From: CAZIMM01 sp964540415
GTDB lineage: Bacteria > Bacillota > Clostridia > Oscillospirales > Acutalibacteraceae
DNA: 64,000 bases
Direction: 5' to 3'
Assembly: GCA_964540415.1 (NCBI GenBank)
Contig: CAZIMM010000002.1
Location: forward strand, 12,216 to 76,215
Below the pieces are notes generated by a model that saw only the letters and a program-made list of their open reading frames with translations, was not told the DNA's origin and made no database searches. Of this stretch, positions 1-8,669 are shown piece after piece. The position numbers and the translations under genes were made by a program. Positions within the stretch are counted from its first letter, which is position 1. Each line of letters begins with the position of its first letter.

Positions 1-249
1 AAAATGAAAGAACGCGACAACGGACTTTTTGACATTGAGGCGACGATTTACTGCGAAAAGGAGAGCCACAAGGGCATTGTCATCGGCAAGGGCGGAGAAA
101 TGCTCAAAAAAATTTCCACCTCGGCGCGTTATGACATTGAACATCTGCTTGACAGCAAGGTCAACCTGCGCTGCTGGGTGAAGGTCAAAGAGGATTGGCG
201 CAACCGCGAGGGACTGATCAGAAATTTCGGTCTCGACAGCAAACAATAA
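1..249 (+). CDS. era: GTPase Era, C-terminal fragment (KH domain)
   Basis: The reading frame is open at the left window edge, so only the last 80 or so residues are visible. They form a type II KH RNA-binding domain: the GxxG loop appears as IGKGG near residue 29 of the fragment, followed by a helix rich in Lys and Arg and by the Era-typical tail around VKEDWRNREGLI. Era is a GTPase that binds the 3' end of 16S rRNA during 30S assembly. The GTPase half lies outside the window. The following genes (yqzL-like, recO) are the usual Firmicutes neighbours, which supports the call. Confidence 0.93.
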   Translation, partial: KMKERDNGLFDIEATIYCEKESHKGIVIGKGGEMLKKISTSARYDIEHLLDSKVNLRCWVKVKEDWRNREGLIRNFGLDSKQ

Positions 250-308
250 AAAATTTACCTGCGATATTTCCGCTTCGCAGCGCGAAAATAATAATGATAT
301 TTTTGTGC

Positions 309-315
309 GGAGGAG
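309..315 (+). promoter_or_regulatory. Shine-Dalgarno of the yqzL-like ORF
   Basis: GGAGGAG is a near-perfect ribosome binding site a few bases before the GTA triplet at 319. No ATG, GTG or TTG lies in the right frame between it and the conserved protein sequence. The site therefore argues for initiation at GTA (or at ACG at 316), or for a base error in the start codon. Confidence 0.6.
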
Positions 316-318
316 ACG

Positions 319-435
319 GTAAAAACGGAACACGAGCTGTGGAAAATATTCACTCAGAGCGGAAAAATTGAGGATTATCTGAGCTATCGCCGTTTTCTTG
401 ACGGCAAGGGTGACGACAATGAGGCTGAACACTGA
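319..435 (+). CDS. yqzL: YqzL-like small protein, non-canonical start
   Basis: A 38-codon frame reads V-KTEHELWKIFTQSGKIED followed by YLSYRRFL and an acidic tail. It resembles the YqzL family (about 40-50 residues; Trp-Lys near the start, then a T-G-x-I-x-x-Y-L stretch), which lies between era and recO in many Firmicutes. Its function is unknown. The last 17 bases overlap recO, suggesting translational coupling. The expected initiator is GTA rather than GTG or ATG, while the Shine-Dalgarno just upstream is excellent. A sequencing error or a rare start codon could explain this. The family call rests on a short motif and on gene position. Confidence 0.62.
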   Translation, partial: VKTEHELWKIFTQSGKIEDYLSYRRFLDGKGDDNEAEH

Positions 436-1159
436 CGGACTGATAATCAGAGAATACCATACCGGTGAGGCGGACAGACTCGTGACCGTCCTCACGCGGG
501 ACATGGGAATAATCAAGGCTTTTGTCAGAGGCGCACGAGGCGTCAAAAGCAAAAGCCTTTCTTCAACCCAGCTTCTTGCCTACTCGAAGCTGTCGTTTTT
601 TATGGGCAGAGATACATACACAATTGACGAGGCGGAGCCGATTGAAGTTTTTTTCGGTTTGCGCAAGGATATTGTCAGGCTTTCGCTGGCACAGTATTTT
701 TGCGAGCTTGACAATGAGCTTGCTCCGCAGGAGGAAAACGCGGAGGAATATCTGCGGCTGACCCTCAACGCCCTGTATCTGCTCTCAAAGGGAAAGATAC
801 CCGCCGAGCAGCTCCGTGCGACATTCCAGCTGAGGCTTGTCTGCCTTGCGGGCTACACTCCGGATTTGCTCGCTTGCGGAGGCTGCGGTGAATTCGCAAG
901 CGATGAAATGTTTTTTGACCTGAACAGCGCGTCAATTTTCTGCCCGCACTGTGAAAGGCCGCCGCACTGTGAGAGACTGTCCCTCGGGGTGCTCACGGCA
1001 ATGCGGCATATCTGCTATGCGGAGCAGGAAAAGCTGTTTTCGTTTTCACTTTCGGAGGAGAGTGTGCGCACACTTGCCGCTGTGACAGAAAAATACCTGC
1101 TGCTGCAAACACAGCGCAGGTATAAAACACTTGAGTTTTATAAAACCTTGTTCAACTGA
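419..1159 (+). CDS. recO: DNA repair protein RecO
   Basis: About 246 residues, normal for RecO, which loads RecA onto SSB-coated DNA together with RecR and anneals complementary strands. The N-terminal OB-fold begins MRLNTDGLIIREYHTGEADR. Four cysteines in CGGCGEF and FCPHC around residues 150-175 form the zinc site seen in many RecO proteins. An in-frame TTG at 398 would add seven residues, but the ATG at 419 matches the family N-terminus and overlaps the upstream yqzL-like ORF by 17 bases. The stop codon abuts the convergent trmL stop with no base between them. Confidence 0.93.
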   Translation: MRLNTDGLIIREYHTGEADRLVTVLTRDMGIIKAFVRGARGVKSKSLSSTQLLAYSKLSFFMGRDTYTIDEAEPIEVFFGLRKDIVRLSLAQYFCELDNELAPQEENAEEYLRLTLNALYLLSKGKIPAEQLRATFQLRLVCLAGYTPDLLACGGCGEFASDEMFFDLNSASIFCPHCERPPHCERLSLGVLTAMRHICYAEQEKLFSFSLSEESVRTLAAVTEKYLLLQTQRRYKTLEFYKTLFN

Positions 1160-1669
1160 TCAATCGTCAAACATTGTCAGTTTTCCGGAGCAAAGCAGCT
1201 CGGGAAAGTCCCACTGACGCAGAACCTCGTATACCCCGATTGCGACGCTGTTTGAAAGATTGAGACTCCTTGCGGAGGAATCGTTTATCATCGGGATGCG
1301 CACACAGCTCTCGGGATTGTCATGCAGCAGCTGCTCAGGCAGTCCCGCCGTCTCCTTACCAAAAACAAGGAAGGCATTGTCCGGATAACTGATTTGCGTG
1401 TAGGTTTTGCGGGCCTTTGTTGAAAAATAATAGAAGCTTTCGCCTCGATTTGCCTGAAAAAAGGCGTCGAGGCTTTTGTAATAAGTAATGTCAAGCAGAT
1501 GCCAGTAGTCCAGACCCGCCCGCTTGAGCTTGCTGTCGTCAACCCTGAAGCCCATCGGCTCAACAAGGTGAAGACGTGCGCCGGTTGCGGCGCACGTCCG
1601 TGCAATGTTTCCTGTGTTTTGCGGAATTTCAGGTTCGACAAGAACAATGTTGAGCTTCATTTTATTCAT
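1160..1669 (-). CDS. trmL: tRNA (cytidine/uridine-34 2'-O)-methyltransferase TrmL
   Basis: A SPOUT-class methyltransferase of 169 residues, the usual TrmL size. It begins NIVLVEPEIPQNTGNIAR, the family signature, and the C-terminal trefoil knot carries LVFGKETAGLP, IPMIND and SLNLSNSVAI, which bind SAM. TrmL 2'-O-methylates the wobble base of certain leucine tRNAs. It is the last gene of the glycolytic operon and overlaps the end of the pyridoxal kinase gene by 8 bases. A second ATG three codons in (1660) is an equally good start. Confidence 0.92.
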   Translation of the reverse strand: MNKMKLNIVLVEPEIPQNTGNIARTCAATGARLHLVEPMGFRVDDSKLKRAGLDYWHLLDITYYKSLDAFFQANRGESFYYFSTKARKTYTQISYPDNAFLVFGKETAGLPEQLLHDNPESCVRIPMINDSSARSLNLSNSVAIGVYEVLRQWDFPELLCSGKLTMFDD

Positions 1670-2537
1670 CCGTTACGCCGTCGAAAAGTCTGAGCTTGTA
1701 CATGAGCTGCGGCAGACCTCTTTCAAAATCAACACCGTAACGCAGGTCCTTGTCGCTCTCCTGTGTGCGTGCAATGCAGCCGTGAGTGAACTCGGTTGCA
1801 ATCGCAACAGCCTTGCTCAGCGGGAAGCCGTTTGTCAGTGCCGCGCACAGCACGCTTGCAAAAACGTCGCCTGTGCCGTGGTACATTCCGTCGAGCCTCG
1901 TCGTCATTGTGCGTGAGAACTCGCCGCTGTTCCTGTCATAGCTCGCAGCACCGAGATATTCGTTGTCGAAGCAAACACCCGTGAGCACAACCCTCGACGG
2001 CCCCATTGCGCTGAGCTTCTTGAGCATACTCTCAACATATTCCTCCGTGTACGGCGGCTCAACGTATGTTTCGCCGAGAATGAACGCCGCTTCGGTGAAG
2101 TTGGGCACAATGATGTCCGCGTCCGCGCACAGTGCCGACATTGCCTTGGCAAAGTCCATATCAAAGCAGGAATACATCTTGCCGTAATCGGCCATGGCGG
2201 GGTCAACGAGAACAAAATTGTCGGCTGTCTTGAATTTACTTACAAATTCACGGACAATTTCAATTTGGTCGAACGAGCCGAGAAATCCGGTGTAAATTGC
2301 GTCAAACTTGAGATCAAGTGACTTCCAGTGATTTGTTATCGGACGCATGTCCTCTGTCAAATCCCTGTAGGTGAAGCCGGTGAAGCCGCCGGTGTGGGTT
2401 GAGAGAACTGCTGTCGGCATAACTGCGGTTTCGATTCCTGCGGCGGAAATTATGGGAAGAGCCACGGTGAGAGAGCATTTGCCGAAGCCTGAGATGTCGT
2501 GTATGGCGATAACTCTTTTTTGTCTGTCCATAGTCAT
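1662..2537 (-). CDS. pdxK: Pyridoxal/pyridoxamine kinase (PdxK/PdxY family)
   Basis: A ribokinase-fold kinase of 291 residues that phosphorylates pyridoxal or pyridoxamine for PLP salvage. The N-terminal VIAIHDISGFGKCSLTVALP and LSTHTGGF are typical of COG2240 proteins, and YHGTGDVFAS near residue 225 contains the GTGD anion-hole motif with the catalytic Asp. The gene lies between gpmI and trmL with short gaps, so it is probably co-transcribed with glycolytic genes. The PLP enzyme SerC is encoded divergently nearby. The sequence alone does not settle the preference between pyridoxal and pyridoxamine. Confidence 0.85.
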   Translation of the reverse strand: MTMDRQKRVIAIHDISGFGKCSLTVALPIISAAGIETAVMPTAVLSTHTGGFTGFTYRDLTEDMRPITNHWKSLDLKFDAIYTGFLGSFDQIEIVREFVSKFKTADNFVLVDPAMADYGKMYSCFDMDFAKAMSALCADADIIVPNFTEAAFILGETYVEPPYTEEYVESMLKKLSAMGPSRVVLTGVCFDNEYLGAASYDRNSGEFSRTMTTRLDGMYHGTGDVFASVLCAALTNGFPLSKAVAIATEFTHGCIARTQESDKDLRYGVDFERGLPQLMYKLRLFDGVTDE

Positions 2538-2574
2538 ATTCCTCCCGAAATATATTTGACTTGTCTGTGGCAGC

Positions 2575-4089
2575 TTATTTGATGAGGCTTTTGCCTGTCA
2601 TCTGAGTCGGCTGTTCAATGCCCATAATCTGAAGTAGAGTCGGTGCTATGTCGCACAGTCTGCCGCCCTCTCTCAGCTCGCACGGATAGCCCGTAACGCA
2701 GAACGGCACGGTGAACGTGGTGTGAGCGGTGAATGGCGAGCCGTCCGGCTCGAGCATTTTATCCGCGTTGCCGTGGTCTGCGGTGATAACCATAACGCCG
2801 GCCTTTTTGCCGACAACCGCGTCATAAACCTTGCCGACGCACTCGTCAACCGCTTCAACTGCCTTGACAGCAGCATCGAATATTCCTGTGTGACCAACCA
2901 TGTCACAGTTTGCAAAATTGAGAACGATAACGTCATATTCGTCCGCAAGAACCTTTTCAACAACCTTGTCGGCAACGGCGTAAGCGCTCATTTCGGGCTT
3001 AAGGTCATAGGTCGGAACGTCGGGTGAATCAATCATGATTCTGTCCTCGCCGTCATAAACCGTCTCGCTGCCGCCGTTGAGGAAAAAGGTGACGTGTGCG
3101 TATTTTGTGTATTCCGCAATTCTAAGCTGCTTGAGTCCATGTCTGCTTACAACCTCGCCGAACGGCATATCGAGCGACTGCGGTGCAAAAGCAATGTGAA
3201 CATTCGGCATGGTGGCGTCATACTGTGTCATGCAGACGTAATAAAGACTGAGCTTTTCGCTGCGCTCAAAGCCGTCAAAATCACTGTCAACAAAAGCGCG
3301 TGTGATTTCTCTGGCGCGGTCTGGGCGGAAGTTGAAGAAAACGAAGCTGTCTCCGGATTTGACCTTCTGCGCCTTGTCGCTTACGCACGGGATAATGAAC
3401 TCGTCTGTCACTCCGTCGGCATAGGACTGCGTCATCATCTCCGTGCCGGAGGAAAACACGGGAGCGTCGAGAGCCGTCAGGGCGCGGTACGCCTTTTCAA
3501 CTCTTTCAAAGCGCTTTTCCCTGTCCATTGCGTAGTATCTGCCCATGATTGAGGCGATTGTGCCGACACCGAGCTCCGAGCATTTTTCTTCAAGCTCTCT
3601 GACAAAGTCAACGCCCGACGTGGGAGGCACATCTCTGCCGTCCATGAGGCAGTGAATGAACACGTTTTCAACGCCGTTGCGCTTTGCCATTTCCAGCAGA
3701 GCGTAAAGGTGTGTGTTGTGGCTGTGCACGCCGCCGTCCGACAGCAGACCCATCAGATGCAGCGCGGAGCCGTTCTTTTTGCAGTTTTCCATTGCGCCGA
3801 GAAGCACCGGATTTTCAAAAAAGTCGCCGTCGGCAATGGATTTTGTGATTCTGGTCAGTTCCTGATAAACAACTCTGCCGGCGCCTATGTTTGTGTGGCC
3901 TACCTCACTGTTGCCCATCTGACCGTCGGGGAGACCGACATCCATGCCCGACGCACCGATGAAGGTCGTCGGGTTTGAGGAAAATATGCTGTCGAGCCTC
4001 GGAGTTTTCGCGGCGGTTATGGCGTTGCCGTAAGCGTCGCTGTTTTTACCGAAGCCGTCCATTATGCAAAGAAAAACAGGTTTCTTCAT
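2575..4089 (-). CDS. gpmI: 2,3-bisphosphoglycerate-independent phosphoglycerate mutase
   Basis: 504 residues, full length for the manganese-dependent mutase that interconverts 3- and 2-phosphoglycerate. CIMDGFG near the start gives the first metal ligand. GQMGNSEVGHTNIGAGR around residue 57 holds the catalytic Ser that carries the phosphate. VITADHGNADKML and TAHTT near the C-terminus give the remaining metal ligands. It sits 9 bases downstream of tpiA and 37 bases upstream of the PLP kinase in the same operon, as the second-lowest glycolytic step encoded here (no enolase is in the window). Confidence 0.97.
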   Translation of the reverse strand: MKKPVFLCIMDGFGKNSDAYGNAITAAKTPRLDSIFSSNPTTFIGASGMDVGLPDGQMGNSEVGHTNIGAGRVVYQELTRITKSIADGDFFENPVLLGAMENCKKNGSALHLMGLLSDGGVHSHNTHLYALLEMAKRNGVENVFIHCLMDGRDVPPTSGVDFVRELEEKCSELGVGTIASIMGRYYAMDREKRFERVEKAYRALTALDAPVFSSGTEMMTQSYADGVTDEFIIPCVSDKAQKVKSGDSFVFFNFRPDRAREITRAFVDSDFDGFERSEKLSLYYVCMTQYDATMPNVHIAFAPQSLDMPFGEVVSRHGLKQLRIAEYTKYAHVTFFLNGGSETVYDGEDRIMIDSPDVPTYDLKPEMSAYAVADKVVEKVLADEYDVIVLNFANCDMVGHTGIFDAAVKAVEAVDECVGKVYDAVVGKKAGVMVITADHGNADKMLEPDGSPFTAHTTFTVPFCVTGYPCELREGGRLCDIAPTLLQIMGIEQPTQMTGKSLIK

Positions 4090-4098
4090 TTTTTCTCC

Positions 4099-4866
4099 TT
4101 ATCTTGAAGCTGCCTTGACTATCGCGGCAAAATCCGGAGCCTTGAGTGACGCGCCGCCGATCAGTCCGCCGTCAACATCGTATTCGTCGAGAAGCTCCTC
4201 GGCATTTTTGGCATTCATTGAGCCGCCGTACTGAACAACAAAGCTGTCAGCCGCCGCCTTTCCGTAAAGCTCGCAAATGAGTGCGCGGATTGCGCAGTTG
4301 ACCTCGTTTGCCTGTGCAGCTGTTGCGGTGAGTCCGGTGCCGATTGCCCAGACGGGCTCGTATGCAATAATGATTTTCTCAAGCTCTTTTTCGGAAACAC
4401 CCTCAAGAGCAAGCTTAACCTGCTTGCGGACAACCTCCATTGTGATGTCGGAAAGTCTTTCTTCCTTGCGCTCGCCGACACAGAGGATAACGGTCAATCC
4501 CTCGTTAAGGGCGGCGCGGACTCTGTCGTGAACGGTTGCATCGGTTTCACCGAAATACTGTCTGCGCTCGGAGTGGCCGATAATAACATATTCAACACCG
4601 ATGCTCTTCAGCATTTCCGCCGAAACTTCTCCCGTGAAAGCGCCGCTTGTCGCCCAGTGGCAGTTCTCGGCACCGACCTTGATGTTTGTGCCCTCGGTTT
4701 TTTCGATTGCAGTGAAAAGGTCAATGTACGGCACGCAGACAACTACGTCGCAGTCAGCATCGGCAACGAGAGGCTTTATCTCGTCGAGAAGGGCTGATGC
4801 CTGTGCCGGTGTGTTGTTCATTTTCCAGTTGCCCGCTATCACTGCGCGGCGAAGCTTTTTATCCAT
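4099..4866 (-). CDS. tpiA: Triose-phosphate isomerase
   Basis: 255 residues from the ATG at 4866, which is preceded by GGAGGATCA. An upstream in-frame extension to 4923 has no support and encodes residues unlike the family. The TIM-barrel catalytic residues are all visible: Lys in AGNWKMNN, His in IIGHSERR and Glu in AYEPVWAIGTG, plus the phosphate loop QYGGSM and GGLIGGASL. It interconverts dihydroxyacetone phosphate and glyceraldehyde 3-phosphate. It lies 78 bases downstream of pgk and 9 upstream of gpmI. Confidence 0.97.
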   Translation of the reverse strand: MDKKLRRAVIAGNWKMNNTPAQASALLDEIKPLVADADCDVVVCVPYIDLFTAIEKTEGTNIKVGAENCHWATSGAFTGEVSAEMLKSIGVEYVIIGHSERRQYFGETDATVHDRVRAALNEGLTVILCVGERKEERLSDITMEVVRKQVKLALEGVSEKELEKIIIAYEPVWAIGTGLTATAAQANEVNCAIRALICELYGKAAADSFVVQYGGSMNAKNAEELLDEYDVDGGLIGGASLKAPDFAAIVKAASR

Positions 4867-4944
4867 GATTGATCCTCCAAATATTATTTTATAAATATGA
4901 GGACGGACACTGCCCGTCCCCAATTATGACGTTGTTTTGTTCGA

Positions 4945-6138
4945 TTATTTGTCTGCAAGGGCGACAATGCCGGGGAGAGGCTTGCCCTCAAGGAACTCGA
5001 GAGTTGCGCCGCCGCCGGTGGAGATGTGTGACATTCTGTCGGCAAATCCGAGCTTCTCAACAGCCGCAACGGAGTCTCCGCCGCCGACAATCGAGATTGC
5101 TCCGGATTCCGCAACGGCATTTGCAACGGCGATTGTGCCGGAGGCGAATGCGTCCCATTCGGAAACGCCCATGGGTCCGTTCCAGATAACGGTCTTTGCG
5201 TTCTTGATTGCATCTGCAAAAAGATTCTGGGACTTCGGTCCGATATCAAGACCCATCCATCCCTCGGGGATATCGTCGGAATTGACAACCATGCTCTCGG
5301 TGTCCGCTTTGTATTCCTTGCCGACCTTGTTGTCAACCGGGATGAGGAATTCAACGCCTTTTTCTTTCGCGCTGTTCATGATGTCAAGAGCAAGGCCGAG
5401 TTTGTCTTCTTCGCAAAGTGAGCTGCCGGTCATATGACCGAGGGCTCTCATGAAAGTGTAAGCCATAGCGCCGCCGATGATGAGCGTGTCAACACTGTTG
5501 AGCAGGTTTGTGATAACACCGATTTTGTCCGAAACCTTTGCACCGCCGAGGATGGCGACGAACGGCCTTTCGGGGTCGGCGAGTGCCTTGCCCATATAGT
5601 CAATTTCCTTCTGAATGAGCAGGCCGCAGGCGCTCGGCAAAAACTCCGCAACACCGGCTGTGGAGCAATGTGCCCTGTGGACTGTTCCGAAAGCGTCACT
5701 GACAAATATTTCCGCAAGCGATGCGAACTGTTTTGACAGCTCAACGTTGTTTTTCTGTTCGCCTGCCTCAAAGCGTACGTTTTCAAGCAGCATTGCTTCG
5801 CCGTCTTTGAGCGAAGAAGCAAGAGCCTTTGCACTGTCGCCGACAACGTCCGATGCCATTTTTACTTCAATACCCAGCAGCTCCGAGAGCCTTGCACAAA
5901 CGGGCTTGAGCGAAAAAGCTTCTTCGTAGCCTGTGCCGGAGGGTCTGCCCAGGTGAGAGCAAAGAATAACCTTTGCACCGTTTTCAAGCAGGTATTTAAT
6001 TGTGGGCAGGGCGGCGACGATTCTTGTGTCGTTTTGAATAACGCCGTCCTTGATGGGAACATTGAAATCGCAGCGCACGAGCACCTTTTTGGCGGAAACC
6101 TGCAAATCCTTAACCGAAACCTTGTTAAGTGCGTCCAT
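4945..6138 (-). CDS. pgk: Phosphoglycerate kinase
   Basis: 397 residues when started at the ATG at 6138, the usual length; a GAAAGGATG ribosome binding site lies about a dozen bases upstream. A longer start at 6168 adds ten poorly conserved residues. Family motifs are VLVRCDFNVPIKDG at the N-terminus, ILCSHLGRPSG, SDAFGTVHRAH, WNGPMGVSE and the nucleotide loop VGGGDSVAAVEKLG. First gene of the operon pgk-tpiA-gpmI-pdxK-trmL. Its promoter (6216-6244) overlaps a 17-bp palindrome, a likely operator. Confidence 0.97.
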   Translation of the reverse strand: MDALNKVSVKDLQVSAKKVLVRCDFNVPIKDGVIQNDTRIVAALPTIKYLLENGAKVILCSHLGRPSGTGYEEAFSLKPVCARLSELLGIEVKMASDVVGDSAKALASSLKDGEAMLLENVRFEAGEQKNNVELSKQFASLAEIFVSDAFGTVHRAHCSTAGVAEFLPSACGLLIQKEIDYMGKALADPERPFVAILGGAKVSDKIGVITNLLNSVDTLIIGGAMAYTFMRALGHMTGSSLCEEDKLGLALDIMNSAKEKGVEFLIPVDNKVGKEYKADTESMVVNSDDIPEGWMGLDIGPKSQNLFADAIKNAKTVIWNGPMGVSEWDAFASGTIAVANAVAESGAISIVGGGDSVAAVEKLGFADRMSHISTGGGATLEFLEGKPLPGIVALADK

Positions 6139-6204
6139 TTGTTGAATACATCCTTTCGCGTCTTTCATACTGCTGTGACAAAAACTGTTAATTGTCGGTC
6201 ACAT

Positions 6205-6221
6205 TACAATACCGTATTGTA
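6205..6221. promoter_or_regulatory. Palindromic operator candidate at the pgk promoter
   Basis: TACAATACCGTATTGTA is a perfect 17-base palindrome around a central C. Its right half is the -10 box of the pgk promoter on the minus strand, so a protein bound here would block RNA polymerase. It does not look like the B. subtilis CggR operator. No regulator gene for it is visible in the window. Confidence 0.55.
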
Positions 6222-6244
6222 TACCAAAACTTTCTTTTTTACAA
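6216..6244 (-). promoter_or_regulatory. Sigma-A promoter of the pgk glycolytic operon
   Basis: On the minus strand TTGTAA (6244-6239) and TACAAT (6221-6216) are separated by exactly 17 bases. The pgk start lies about 78 bases downstream, leaving a leader of roughly 70 bases. Confidence 0.65.
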
Positions 6245-6342
6245 TAGCAAATAAGTTTGTTAATTAACATCCGCAGAGTGATATTTTTGTCTAAAGCGCT
6301 AAAAATATTCGGGTTTTCTTTGAAAAGTGTTCATTTATGACA

Positions 6343-6371
6343 TTGACTAAACCAAAAGCCGCGCATATAAT
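6343..6371 (+). promoter_or_regulatory. Sigma-A promoter of the serC operon
   Basis: TTGACT (6343-6348), a 17-base spacer and TATAAT (6366-6371) form a near-consensus promoter 45 bases before the serC start. It probably drives serC, serA, the HAD gene and rlmD. Confidence 0.8.
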
Positions 6372-6415
6372 ATGAAACATAGGTTTTTCTAAATGAAAAT
6401 CGGAGGTATAAGCAA

Positions 6416-7498
6416 ATGTCCAGAGTATTCAATTTTTCGGCGGGTCCGTCAATGTTGCCGGAATCCGTTCTCAACAGAGCCGCGGCGGAAATGCTCGACT
6501 ATAAGGGCAGCGGACAGTCGGTTATGGAGATGTCACACCGCTCAAAGGTTTTTGAAGGAATTCTTGCCGAGGCAAAGGCACTCATGAAAGAGCTCCTCAA
6601 CGTGCCGGATGATTACAGTATCCTGTTCCTTCAGGGCGGCGCGTCCACACAGTTTGCTGCAATTCCTCTCAACTTTCTTAACGGCTCCGGAAAAGCAGAT
6701 TACGTTCTCACCGGTCAGTTCTCCACAAAAGCATTCAAAGAAGCGCAGAAGTACGGCAACGTGCGCGAGGTTGCATCGTCAAAGGATAAAACCTTCTCCT
6801 ATATTCCGAAGCTCACGAGAGCGGATTTTGACCCTGAGGCGGATTATGTCTACATCTGCTTTAACAACACAGTTTACGGCACAACCTATAAATACATCCC
6901 CGACACCGGCAGCGTTCCGCTTTTTGCGGACATTTCTTCCTGCTTTCTTTCGGAGCCGATGGATGTTTCAAAATTCGGCCTCGTTTACGGCGGTGCGCAG
7001 AAGAACGTCGCACCTGCCGGCCTGACAATCGTCATCGTCCGCAACGACCTTCTCGGCAACGCAAGGGATGTCACCCCGTCCATGCTTGACTACAAGATAA
7101 TGGCTGATAACGATTCACTTTACAACACACCGCCGTGCTATTCGATTTATATGTGCAAGCTGGTTCTTGAATGGATAAAGAACCTCGGCGGTCTTGAGGC
7201 AATGAAGGCACACAACCTCAAAAAGGCGCTTGTGCTCTATGATTACCTTGACTCAAGCGAGCTGTTCAAGGCTCCGGTTGTCAAGGAAGACAGGTCAATG
7301 ATGAACGTCACATTTGTAACGGGCGATGCCGACAAGGATGCAAAGTTCATTGCTCAGGCAGCGCAGGCGGGCTTTGTCAACATCAAGGGCCACCGCTCCG
7401 TCGGCGGCATGAGAGCTTCCATCTATAACGCGATGCCTGTTGAAGGCGTCGAGAAGCTTGTCGATTTCATGGCAGAGTTTGAAAAAAATAATAAGTAA
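6416..7498 (+). CDS. serC: Phosphoserine aminotransferase
   Basis: 360 residues, full length. It converts 3-phosphohydroxypyruvate and glutamate to phosphoserine, the second step of serine biosynthesis, with PLP. The family start is VFNFSAGPSMLPESVL; the PLP-binding Lys is in YGGAQKNVAPAGL near residue 195, and HRSVGGMRASIYNAM near the C-terminus binds the substrate phosphate. CGGAGG lies 8 bases before the ATG. The near-consensus promoter at 6343 precedes it, and serA follows after 16 bases, so both are one transcript. Convergence with glycolysis: the divergent operon makes the 3-phosphoglycerate that SerA uses. Confidence 0.97.
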   Translation: MSRVFNFSAGPSMLPESVLNRAAAEMLDYKGSGQSVMEMSHRSKVFEGILAEAKALMKELLNVPDDYSILFLQGGASTQFAAIPLNFLNGSGKADYVLTGQFSTKAFKEAQKYGNVREVASSKDKTFSYIPKLTRADFDPEADYVYICFNNTVYGTTYKYIPDTGSVPLFADISSCFLSEPMDVSKFGLVYGGAQKNVAPAGLTIVIVRNDLLGNARDVTPSMLDYKIMADNDSLYNTPPCYSIYMCKLVLEWIKNLGGLEAMKAHNLKKALVLYDYLDSSELFKAPVVKEDRSMMNVTFVTGDADKDAKFIAQAAQAGFVNIKGHRSVGGMRASIYNAMPVEGVEKLVDFMAEFEKNNK

Positions 7499-7514
7499 CA
7501 CGGAGCTGACAGAT

Positions 7515-8669
7515 ATGTTTGAAATTCTCACCCTCAACAAAATAGCAAAGTGCGGAACGGAAAAATTCGGCGGCGAATACAATTGCTCGGAAAATGCTTC
7601 GGCACCCGATGCAATCATGGTGCGCTCAGCCGCAATGCACGAAATGGATTTTGCTGACAACACTCTCGCAATTGCGAGGGCGGGCGCGGGTGTTAACAAC
7701 ATTCCGATTGAAAAATGCACACAAAGCGGAATCGCCGTTTTCAACACCCCCGGCGCAAACGCAAACGCCGTCAAGGAGCTTATTCTGTGCGCACTGCTCA
7801 TGACCTCCCGCAAAATTCCCGCGGCAATGGAATGGTGTGCGGGGCTTAAGGGCGAGGGTGACGCGGTCGGCAAGCTTGTTGAAAAAGGCAAGAGCGCTTT
7901 TGCAGGCCCCGAAATCATGGGCAAGACGCTCGGAGTTGTCGGCCTCGGCGCAATCGGCGCTCTCGTTGCAAACGATGCGGCAAAGCTCGGAATGAATGTT
8001 GTCGGTTATGACCCGTTCCTGAGTGTCAGGGGAGCGCTTGCGCTGTCTCCCGAAATCAAGGTTGTCGAAAAGCTTGACGAATTGTTCGCTGTCTGCGATT
8101 ATCTGACCCTGCACGTTCCGCTCAACGATTCCACCAGGAGCACTGTCAGCGCAGCAAGCATTGCAAAGATGAAGGACGGAGTTCGTATTCTCAACTTTGC
8201 AAGAGGCGAGCTGGTTGATTCGCAGGATATTGTTGAAGCAGTCAACAGCGGAAAGGTCGCGGCATACGCCACCGATTTCCCGACCGATGCCCAGCTTCAG
8301 ACCCCCGGAATAATCGCCATTCCCCATCTCGGCGCATCAACCCCCGAATCCGAGGACAATTGCGCGGTTATGGCCGCTCTCGAATTAAAGGCTTATCTTG
8401 AAAAGGGCGAAACAGTGAATTCCGTCAATCTTCCCCCCGTGGTACTGCCTGCGGTCAAAAACGCCCGCATTTGCGTTATCGGCTCACAGGAAGCTGTCGG
8501 AGAGGCGACTGCCGTGCTTTCAAAAATCAACACAACAATGCTCACCTCCGTCGCAGGCAGGGGAGTGTCATATCTTGCAGCCGACATTGACGATACAGCT
8601 GCCGCGGAGTCTGCTGCAGGTGAGCTGAGACTGCTTCCCGGAGTTATCCGCGTCAGAGTTATCAAATGA
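7515..8669 (+). CDS. serA: D-3-phosphoglycerate dehydrogenase
   Basis: 384 residues from the ATG at 7515; longer in-frame starts would overlap serC. A D-2-hydroxyacid dehydrogenase: NAD-binding loop GVVGLGAIGALVAND around residue 160, catalytic Arg in LNFARGELVD, and catalytic His in IPHLGASTPESEDN. After VNSVNLPP a C-terminal stretch of about 70 residues looks like a short ACT domain, usually the serine-sensing module, so feedback inhibition is plausible. It oxidises 3-phosphoglycerate to phosphohydroxypyruvate. The TGA overlaps the ATG of the HAD gene (ATGA), suggesting translational coupling. Confidence 0.94.
   Translation: MFEILTLNKIAKCGTEKFGGEYNCSENASAPDAIMVRSAAMHEMDFADNTLAIARAGAGVNNIPIEKCTQSGIAVFNTPGANANAVKELILCALLMTSRKIPAAMEWCAGLKGEGDAVGKLVEKGKSAFAGPEIMGKTLGVVGLGAIGALVANDAAKLGMNVVGYDPFLSVRGALALSPEIKVVEKLDELFAVCDYLTLHVPLNDSTRSTVSAASIAKMKDGVRILNFARGELVDSQDIVEAVNSGKVAAYATDFPTDAQLQTPGIIAIPHLGASTPESEDNCAVMAALELKAYLEKGETVNSVNLPPVVLPAVKNARICVIGSQEAVGEATAVLSKINTTMLTSVAGRGVSYLAADIDDTAAAESAAGELRLLPGVIRVRVIK

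Noticed and set aside
6205..6221. A CggR-type operator
   Set aside because: The palindrome does not match the CggR direct-repeat pattern, and no gapA or cggR is nearby.
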